A DNA stretch of 11,423 nt, from assembly GCA_018396565.1 (NCBI GenBank), contig JAGTQO010000007.1, forward strand, positions 20,749 through 32,171, written 5' to 3'. This stretch comes from Candidatus Bathyarchaeota archaeon (GTDB lineage Archaea; Thermoproteota; Bathyarchaeia; 40CM-2-53-6; RBG-13-38-9). Both the position numbers and the translations under genes were made by a program. The notes below the pieces were generated by a model that did not search any database, had not been told where the DNA came from, and worked only from the letters and a program-made list of their open reading frames with translations. Shown here one piece after another: positions 6,621 through 11,423 of the stretch. Positions within the stretch are counted from its first letter, which is position 1; each line of letters begins with the position of its first letter.

Positions 6621-6905
6621 ACCATTCATGTAGAAGGTACGGGTGAACAACGGAATTTTTGCATTGAACCTCATTACGTCGTTGCTTCCCCTCTAACAGG
6701 GCGTCATAGACTTGCCGTGTCTTATTTAGGTTTTGCCATAACTTCCAAAGCACTGGCATAGTTAAGAGTTTTACAGGGTGCTGCATCTCTAACCGATGTC
6801 TGGAACGGGAGAACCGTGTCTGGCCTTCCATAGAGAAAATGGATTTACGCTGTGTACACGATAATATGAGGCACCTTTTACACCTTCTAGATTAAAGCTA
6901 AGTAT
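6621..6905. other. Intergenic region without a convincing gene, divergent between uS15 and the membrane protein
   Basis: About 285 bases between the divergent uS15 block and the plus-strand membrane protein. It holds a direct repeat GTCTGG (6798-6803 and 6818-6823) around a 4-bp hairpin ACGG/CCGT. It also holds an 8-bp palindrome GTGTACAC (6852-6859) and a direct repeat CACCTT (6872-6877 and 6881-6886). A 70-codon minus-strand ORF (6619-6831) looks non-coding. No tRNA or obvious guide RNA was seen. Promoters for both flanking transcripts must lie here or nearby. Confidence 0.55.
6872..6886. repeat. Tandem CACCTT direct repeat, 9-base period
   Basis: CACCTT occurs at 6872-6877 and again at 6881-6886, separated by TTA. 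It lies about 100 bases upstream of the favoured membrane-protein start and just right of the GTGTACAC palindrome. It could be a regulator site, or on the minus strand a pair of AAGGTG elements. This is a short repeat and chance is possible. Confidence 0.25.
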
Positions 6906-6919
6906 TTGATTGAGCTAGA

Positions 6920-6927
6920 TTTAAATA
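6920..6927 (+). promoter_or_regulatory. Candidate TATA box for membrane protein gene
   Basis: TTTAAATA at 6920-6927 resembles an archaeal TATA box. Transcription would begin near 6950, leaving a leader of about 34 bases before the ATG at 6984. A second A/T-rich element, TTATAACTTATAAG at 6940-6953, would give an even shorter leader. Both would lie inside the gene if the TTG at 6906 were the start, which favours the ATG. Confidence 0.4.
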
Positions 6928-6983
6928 GTGAAACCGGACTTATAACTTATAAGGATTATTATATTGCGGGAATTGGGAATCTT

Positions 6984-7418
6984 ATGGCTGATTTTGAAGT
7001 CTTGTATGAAGGCCATGCTACCGACCTTAAACTTGCCGACCGGAATATGAGAATGTATAGGGCTATACTCATCTTTCTCCTCGACGTCGCCATTCTTTAC
7101 GGCATATTCTTTATTCAAATAATAGTCTTTCAATATCCAAACTTACTCGTATCTATGGCTGTATTTTTCATACTTACAGTGCTGATACTTCCGGCCCCAA
7201 TACTGATCACCCCAAGCAACTATAGAATACTACCCAAAGCTGTGGATACTGATGGAAAAAGGCTGATACCCTTGAGGCCTAACTACAGAACTAAAACCAA
7301 TGAAAAAAGAAGGTTTGTATCCATATTGCACCCCAGGAGGGGGGAGTTCATCCGGTTATACACATCGGAACCAAAGAAGCTGCAATATGCCATTCAAAAG
7401 GCAACTTTAAGGAAGTAA
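6984..7418 (+). CDS. Small two-helix membrane protein of unknown function
   Basis: A 144-residue protein I do not recognise. The first ~25 residues are polar (MADFEVLYEGHATDLKLADR). Two hydrophobic segments follow, at about 27-49 (AILIFLLDVAILYGIFFIQII) and 54-76, joined by a very short YPN turn that makes a helical hairpin. The last ~65 residues are strongly basic and hydrophilic (RPNYRTKTNEKRR, then HPRRGEFIRLYTSEPKKLQYAIQKA), so they are probably cytoplasmic. That tail, with a basic strand followed by a Ser-Glu-Pro turn and a final helix, is loosely reminiscent of bacterial PH-like domains attached to membrane hairpins; this is speculation. An in-frame TTG at 6906 would add 26 residues, but TATA-like DNA lies in that stretch. 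It is a single gene, convergent with pheA across 31 bases. Confidence 0.75.
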   Translation: MADFEVLYEGHATDLKLADRNMRMYRAILIFLLDVAILYGIFFIQIIVFQYPNLLVSMAVFFILTVLILPAPILITPSNYRILPKAVDTDGKRLIPLRPNYRTKTNEKRRFVSILHPRRGEFIRLYTSEPKKLQYAIQKATLRK

Positions 7419-7449
7419 GAAATGCTAACTCAATTCTTCCCACTAAATG

Positions 7450-8268
7450 TTATAATCTAGCCCTTTGATATGATCCCAAAATCTTCAATAGAATAGTCTT
7501 CTCTTTCAGCTCCTCCAGAGCCTCTTGAATTAACCTTTCAGCCCTGTGACCCTCGAAATCGCAGTAGAATATGTATTCCCAAGGCTTCTTACGTGTAGGC
7601 CTAGACTCGATCTTTGTCAAATTAATTCTTCTCCTAGCAAATACTCCTAAGGCTTCATACAGAGATCCTGGAGCATGAACTACTGAGAATATTATTGAGG
7701 TTTTATCCTTACCTGTCGGCGAAGCGTCCATATGACCAAGAACCAGAAACCTTGTGAAATTGTTTGGATTATCCTCAATATTTTTTGCTATAACTTTCAT
7801 GCCATATATTTTGGCAGCTAACTCGGTTCCAATAGCGGCAATATAATTGTTTTCCCCTATTGCTTTAACAGCCGCTGCAGTGCTTCCCACCTCAATAAGC
7901 TCAGCTTTCGGGAGATTCCGCCTCAAGAAATTTCTGCACTGAGCTAGAGCCTGAGGATGAGAAGCCACAGCCTCTATCTTAGATAAGTCGATAGGCTCCC
8001 TAGCTATCAAGTTATGCTCAATCCTGAGCTCCACTTCTCCAGAGATCTTGAGTTCAGACTCCAAAAGTAGGTCGAGAGCGATGTTGACTGAGCCCTCTAT
8101 CGAATTCTCAACGGGAACTACTCCAAATTCTGAGAAGCCTGTACTCACTGCCATAAACACTTCAGGGAGGTCATGGCATGGAATCAATTCTACATTTTTA
8201 TTAAAGTAGGAGATCGCTGCTTGCTCGGTGAAAGTCCCTCTAGGTCCAAGGTAAGCAACCTTCACCAT
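7450..8268 (-). CDS. pheA: Prephenate dehydratase (monofunctional, with ACT domain)
   Basis: It converts prephenate to phenylpyruvate by decarboxylation and dehydration, the committed step to phenylalanine. The protein has 272 residues, typical of the monofunctional enzyme without chorismate mutase. The catalytic domain begins VAYLGPRGTFTEQAA and includes FGVVPVENSIEGSVN (48-62). The NNFTRFLVLG motif (169-178) carries the key Thr-Arg-Phe at 172-174. Residues ~188-272 are an ACT regulatory domain. Its APGSLYEALGVFARRRINL and ESRPTRKKPWEYIFY segments match the GAL and ESRP motifs that bind phenylalanine for feedback inhibition. The start is ATG 8268, with AGGTG about 10 bases upstream. It is divergent from the histidine cluster and appears monocistronic here. 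Confidence 0.96.
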   Translation of the reverse strand: MVKVAYLGPRGTFTEQAAISYFNKNVELIPCHDLPEVFMAVSTGFSEFGVVPVENSIEGSVNIALDLLLESELKISGEVELRIEHNLIAREPIDLSKIEAVASHPQALAQCRNFLRRNLPKAELIEVGSTAAAVKAIGENNYIAAIGTELAAKIYGMKVIAKNIEDNPNNFTRFLVLGHMDASPTGKDKTSIIFSVVHAPGSLYEALGVFARRRINLTKIESRPTRKKPWEYIFYCDFEGHRAERLIQEALEELKEKTILLKILGSYQRARL

Positions 8269-8320
8269 GTGTATTCAACACCTTAACAATACCCTTCGAG
8301 CAAACGATTATTATTTCTAT

Positions 8321-8330
8321 TGTATAATAC
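8321..8330 (-). promoter_or_regulatory. Candidate TATA element for pheA
   Basis: On the minus strand GTATTATACA reads from 8330 to 8321. A start site about 27 bases downstream, near 8298, would give a leader of about 30 bases containing the AAGGTG ribosome binding site at 8284-8279. A second A/T-rich stretch (AATAATAAT near 8307-8315) lies too close to leave room for that site. Assigned from spacing only. Confidence 0.35.
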
Positions 8331-8364
8331 GGTGTCCAATCAACTTTAAGGTAACCGTCCACAA

Positions 8365-8372
8365 CTATTTAC
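8365..8372 (+). promoter_or_regulatory. Candidate TATA box giving a leaderless hisD transcript
   Basis: CTATTTAC is centred about 29 bases upstream of the hisD ATG at 8398, the usual TATA-to-start distance in archaea. No Shine-Dalgarno motif precedes that ATG. Together these suggest transcription begins at or next to the start codon, giving a leaderless mRNA. Confidence 0.45.
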
Positions 8373-8397
8373 TTTGATCGACAACGATTGAATTCCA

Positions 8398-9699
8398 ATG
8401 GTGGCGAGCTTGGTTCGAATAATTAAACTTAGAGACTTCAAAGATGAGAATTTAGAGAAGATTGTGAATCGTGGTTTTCTAGACTTAAGAGATGTTGAGA
8501 TGGATGTTAAACATGTAATGGAAGAGGTTAGAAGCAGGGGTGACGACGCTTTATTTGAGTTTACATATAGATTCGACGGGATAAAATTAGACTCTAATAG
8601 TGTTAAAGCTACAAGAAGTGATTTTGAAGAAGCTTACAAGAAAGTTAAGCCGATAGAGATTAGAGCACTGAGGAGGGCCGCCTCAAGCATAAAAAGGTTC
8701 CATGAGATACAACTCAAAAGGCTCACATTTCAATGGCGCCGCCAAGATTTGAAGACTGGGGTAGTGACCAAGCCAATATCTTCAGTCGGCATCTATGCTC
8801 CAGGGGGGAGGAGACCTTACCCGTCATCCGTCCTGATGTGCGCCATACCCGCGAAGGTTGCAGGTGTAGACCGGATTATCCTATGCAGCCCACCATCTCC
8901 GAAAGAAAGATTCAACCCCCACATTCTCGTAGCCGCTGAGATAGCCGGTGTGAATGAGGTCTACTGTGTAGGCGGAGCGCAAGCCATCGCAGCGATGGCT
9001 TACGGAACCCAGACATTGACACCTGTCGAGAAAATAGTTGGGCCTGGAAACATTTACGTCACAGCAGCTAAGCTCCTCGTTAGTGGCCATGTAGCAGTTG
9101 ATCTTCCAGCTGGGCCGAGCGAAATTCTAATCATTGCAGACGACAGTGTCGAAGCTAAATTCGTCGCAGCCGACCTGATGGCTCACATCAAACATGACGA
9201 GAAGGCCACATGCATTCTAATAACTACTTCCGAAGAACTAGCAAAAGAGGTGAATAAGCACATAGAAGATATGGCAAGTGTAGCATCTCAGATGGTGATT
9301 GCTTCGAGGACTCTGGAGAGGAATGGTATCATAATAATTGTCGAAAACTTTACAGATGCGATAGCCTTGGCTGATAAAATAGCTCCAGAACACTTAGCCC
9401 TAATGATCAGAAGGCCAGAACGTTTGCTCAAAAGATTAAGGAATGCTGGAATGATCTTTTTAGGAAAGTATTCACCTGTGGCGTTGGGTGACTATTGTGC
9501 TGGTACGAATCATGTGCTGCCTACCGGTGGATATTCAAAGGTATATTCGGGCCTCTCGGTCAGAGACTTTCTTAAAACAATCAGCTACTTACACTGCTCG
9601 AAGAATGGATTGAAGAGGATGGCTGAGACTGCGGTGACCTTGGCCAGTATTGAGGGGTTAGAACTCCACGCTGAATCGATCAGAATCAGAAATATATGA
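8398..9699 (+). CDS. hisD: Histidinol dehydrogenase (zinc-ligand Gln replaced by His)
   Basis: It catalyses the last two steps of histidine biosynthesis: NAD-dependent oxidation of histidinol to histidinal, then to histidine. The protein is 433 residues, the usual length. Family motifs are GIYAPGGRRPYPSSVLMCAIPAKVAGV (131-157), YCVGGAQAIAAMAYGT, EKIVGPGNIYVTAAK (211-225) and DLPAGPSEILIIAD. The catalytic pair Glu331-His332 lies in APEHLAL, matching E. coli Glu326/His327. The zinc ligands His262, Asp360 and His419 of E. coli correspond to His266, Asp365 and His424. The fourth ligand, Gln259 in the usual AQAEH motif, is aligned with His263 here (MAHIKHDE). His can bind zinc, so activity is likely retained. 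The start is ATG 8398, probably leaderless. It is first in the plus-strand histidine cluster and divergent from pheA. Confidence 0.95.
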   Translation: MVASLVRIIKLRDFKDENLEKIVNRGFLDLRDVEMDVKHVMEEVRSRGDDALFEFTYRFDGIKLDSNSVKATRSDFEEAYKKVKPIEIRALRRAASSIKRFHEIQLKRLTFQWRRQDLKTGVVTKPISSVGIYAPGGRRPYPSSVLMCAIPAKVAGVDRIILCSPPSPKERFNPHILVAAEIAGVNEVYCVGGAQAIAAMAYGTQTLTPVEKIVGPGNIYVTAAKLLVSGHVAVDLPAGPSEILIIADDSVEAKFVAADLMAHIKHDEKATCILITTSEELAKEVNKHIEDMASVASQMVIASRTLERNGIIIIVENFTDAIALADKIAPEHLALMIRRPERLLKRLRNAGMIFLGKYSPVALGDYCAGTNHVLPTGGYSKVYSGLSVRDFLKTISYLHCSKNGLKRMAETAVTLASIEGLELHAESIRIRNI

Positions 9700-9744
9700 A
9701 AGATCGTGTCGTAATCGAATCGCAGCGCGATTGTGGGAATACAT

Positions 9745-9882
9745 ATGGCAAACACAGCTAAGCCTCTTGAGATCAACACAATACGAAATAAGTCTGCATT
9801 TCGAGATTTATTAGACTGGATCCTACATCTACATCGAGACAATATGAATAAAAGGCTACGGGGTTTCATCTTTGTTCAATAA
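9745..9882 (+). CDS. Possible 45-residue protein between hisD and the HAD gene
   Basis: An ORF from ATG 9745 to TAA 9880-9882 in the otherwise unassigned 9700-9916 gap. The product is basic and soluble-looking, with a probable amphipathic helix in the middle (SAFRDLLDWILHLHRDNMNKR). I do not recognise a family. A weak GGGA precedes the ATG by about six bases. Its stop overlaps the alternative TTG start of the HAD gene at 9872 by 11 bases, the kind of overlap seen in coupled genes. A separate 21-codon ORF overlapping the hisD stop (ATGA at 9696) is also open but shows nothing recognisable. The coding status is uncertain, because a 45-codon open stretch can arise by chance. Confidence 0.3.
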   Translation: MANTAKPLEINTIRNKSAFRDLLDWILHLHRDNMNKRLRGFIFVQ

Positions 9883-9916
9883 CAAATATCGCATATTACA
9901 TAGAGACATCTTATTG

Positions 9917-11053
9917 ATGGAGAACGCTGTTGAGAAAATATCTGGCGTAACGCGAATAACCTTCGACTGTGACGGAGTTATAGTGATTGACAGAGATTCG
10001 TATAGGGCAACGATAATAAACGCAGCAGATTATTATTTCCTTGAACTTCTTAAGCTGAAAGGAGATAGAGGAAGGTTGGTGACTCATGATGACATACAAA
10101 AACTCAAGGATACCGGAGCTTTCAACAATGATTGGAATCTGGCCTATATGTTAATCATGTATTATATTGTACTTCTACTCAACCGTCTAATTAAAGAAGT
10201 TAAGTTTAGAGGTATGGAGGATACACAGACAACTTCTAGCCTAAACGAGACTCTTAAGACGCTTAGGATGGTTGGTTCTGTAGCTGCACGTTTAGGAATC
10301 GACACTACCTATCTTGAGATGATGAAAAATGATGGAAACCTAGGCTTGTACAAGCTTATCGGCAGACTCGATGGGAGAAAAACCATTTCAGTACCGAGAG
10401 AAATACAATCATTTTTTAGACTTGAAGACAGAGTTTTGAAGATCGCCGAATATCTCTGCCCTTTCAAGATGGAAGGAGATGACCTATTAAGAAGACTTTT
10501 TGATGAGATCTATTTGGGCCATACGCTTTATGAGAAGTTCACAGGTAGAAGGGCAGTCTTCAAGTTTGGTAAGGGGCTTATAGATGAGGAAAGAATCATT
10601 CCGACGACACAAACTCTAGAAAAAATAGAACAGAAATTTGGTCTTTCTGGAATATATTCGGAAAGACCTCGAGAAGAAGCCCTATACACTCTGAGGAAAC
10701 ACAGGATCCTGAGATATTTCGATGAGAAGGCAATGTTCTTCAACGAGGACATAATAGGTGAAGACCCCCGGCAACTAGGCTTTGGGAAACCAGACCCCAG
10801 ATCTTTCCTAAGGTTTATCGACATCTCCTCCCTGAGGAACTATACAGTCGCATATGTTGGAGATACAGTTACAGACGCTCTCCTGATAAAGAATGCAAAG
10901 ACTTTAGGAGTCAAAGACCTAGTGTTCATCGGGACATTGTCCTCTTCACCGAACCCTGAAGGTTTAAAAAGCAAGTTTATGGAGTTAGGAGCTGACGCAA
11001 TCATATATGATGTAAACAACATACCTAAAATATTTGAAGGTTTAGAGATTTGA
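9917..11053 (+). CDS. HAD-superfamily phosphatase-like protein in the histidine cluster
   Basis: A subfamily I HAD hydrolase, expected to remove phosphate from a small molecule through an aspartyl-phosphate intermediate. From the ATG at 9917 it has 378 residues. Motif I is TFDCDGVIV with nucleophile Asp17 and acid/base Asp19. Motif II is IYSERPREEA with Ser248 in place of the usual Thr. Motif III is FGKPDP with Lys291. Motif IV is YVGDTVTDA with Asp316 and Asp320. The large insert between motifs I and II (~20-245, including AFNNDWNLAYML) is the cap domain. The layout resembles the family I recall as TIGR01548 (HAD-SF-IA-hyp1), in which one eukaryotic member is fused to HisB; this recollection is unverified. 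TTG 9872 would add 15 residues. It lies between hisD and hisB and overlaps hisB, so histidinol-phosphate phosphatase is a reasonable inferred role, not a demonstrated one. Confidence 0.85.
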   Translation: MENAVEKISGVTRITFDCDGVIVIDRDSYRATIINAADYYFLELLKLKGDRGRLVTHDDIQKLKDTGAFNNDWNLAYMLIMYYIVLLLNRLIKEVKFRGMEDTQTTSSLNETLKTLRMVGSVAARLGIDTTYLEMMKNDGNLGLYKLIGRLDGRKTISVPREIQSFFRLEDRVLKIAEYLCPFKMEGDDLLRRLFDEIYLGHTLYEKFTGRRAVFKFGKGLIDEERIIPTTQTLEKIEQKFGLSGIYSERPREEALYTLRKHRILRYFDEKAMFFNEDIIGEDPRQLGFGKPDPRSFLRFIDISSLRNYTVAYVGDTVTDALLIKNAKTLGVKDLVFIGTLSSSPNPEGLKSKFMELGADAIIYDVNNIPKIFEGLEI

Positions 11054-11423
11054 GAGAGAAGACAGTAAACAGGACAACTTCAGAAGTCAAGATCAATGTC
11101 AAGGTCAATCTAGATGGATCAGGAATTTTTAGTGTTAAGACTGGAAACATGCTCATTAACCACATTATAGAAACCCTGTCGAAACATTCCCTTATAGACA
11201 TTTACATAGAGGCTTCAGGCGACCTCAAACATCACCTTGCAGAAGAGGTTGCTCTCACTATAGGTCAAGCAATCGATGAAGCATTAAACGATAAGAAGGG
11301 CATTAGAAGGTTCGGTTCAGCCTATGTACCTATGGACGACTCGTTGGCTAGGGCAACCGTAGATTTAGGTGGTAGGCCATACTCTATAATAGACTTGAAC
11401 ATTGAGAATGCTGAAGTTGAGGA
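11050..11423 (+). CDS. hisB: Imidazoleglycerol-phosphate dehydratase, 5' part (runs off right edge)
   Basis: HisB dehydrates imidazoleglycerol phosphate to imidazole acetol phosphate in histidine synthesis. About 124 of the usual ~190-200 residues are present. The start is TTG 11050, overlapping the HAD stop by four bases (TTGA). No ATG exists before the conserved region, and GAAGG lies about nine bases upstream. Family features are NRTTSEVKINVKVNLDGSG (7-25), then NHIIETLSKHS with metal ligand His38. HHLAEE follows, with His61, His62 and Glu65 aligned to the manganese ligands of DHHxxED. RRFGSAYVPMDDSLARATVDLGGRP also matches. Compared with typical HisB, the usual Asp before His38 is Asn37. 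The loop between GDL and the His pair is about three residues shorter and lacks the Asp-Asp. The final Asp of HHTxED is Glu. The core ligands remain, so function is likely. Confidence 0.88.
   Translation, partial: MREKTVNRTTSEVKINVKVNLDGSGIFSVKTGNMLINHIIETLSKHSLIDIYIEASGDLKHHLAEEVALTIGQAIDEALNDKKGIRRFGSAYVPMDDSLARATVDLGGRPYSIIDLNIENAEVE

Noticed and set aside
6619..6831. 70-codon minus-strand ORF immediately before uS15
   Set aside because: Its stop overlaps the uS15 Shine-Dalgarno, which at first suggested an operon gene. However, it has no ribosome binding site and an erratic composition rich in Arg, Gln and Trp. It matches nothing I recognise, and a neighbouring frame is equally open.
6722..6850. 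Alternative minus-strand frame containing protein-like text (YGRPDTVLPF...ALEVMAKPK)
   Set aside because: Open for about 41 codons but with an in-frame stop just upstream and no usable start codon until near its end. This length is expected by chance.
9585..9869. 94-codon minus-strand ORF overlapping the hisD 3' end
   Set aside because: Antisense to the conserved hisD C-terminus, with no supporting ribosome binding site or family match.
1..11423. CRISPR array, insertion sequence, tRNA, rRNA, toxin-antitoxin or phage genes
   Set aside because: No regularly spaced repeats, transposase motifs, tRNA T-arm signatures or rRNA segments were seen on either strand. Nearly all DNA is explained by core archaeal genes.

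Overview
The window looks like chromosomal DNA from an archaeon of moderate GC content. It carries eukaryote-type ribosomal proteins found in archaea (eL15, eS1, the long uS15), a KEOPS Pcc1 subunit, an archaeal RecJ-like DHH nuclease, and Shine-Dalgarno motifs of the GGAGGTGA type. Several translation starts are TTG. The seryl-tRNA synthetase is the rare zinc-dependent type first described in methanogens. I would guess a TACK/Bathyarchaeia-like or methanogen-related lineage, but the sequence alone does not settle this.

Positions 1-6608 all read leftward (minus strand) as an information-processing block. In transcription order it holds uS15, RecJ-like DHH protein, Pcc1, methanogen-type SerRS and eS1. 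The first four are nearly contiguous or overlapping. After a roughly 295-base gap come a GlmU/ST0452-like sugar-1-phosphate nucleotidylyltransferase with a left-handed beta-helix, a small conserved archaeal protein of unknown role, and the start of eL15, which runs off the left edge. eL15 was found by reading the minus strand directly.

Positions 6609-6905 hold no convincing gene, only short repeats and candidate promoter elements. A small two-helix membrane protein of unknown function follows on the plus strand (about 6984-7418). It converges on a minus-strand prephenate dehydratase (PheA, 7450-8268) for phenylalanine synthesis.

From 8398 to the right edge the plus strand carries a histidine-biosynthesis cluster: hisD, a possible 45-residue ORF, a HAD-superfamily phosphatase-like gene, and the 5' part of hisB, which overlaps the HAD gene. 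The cluster is divergent from pheA across a 129-base region with candidate promoters in both directions.

The observations most worth following are these. The HAD protein is a positional candidate for the histidinol-phosphate phosphatase. HisD has His in place of the usual zinc-ligand Gln. HisB has a shortened and altered metal-site loop but keeps the core ligands. The SerRS is of the rare type. Two possible unrecorded small proteins and a 15-bp palindrome lie in the intergenic DNA. I saw no CRISPR array, insertion sequence, tRNA, rRNA or defence system.
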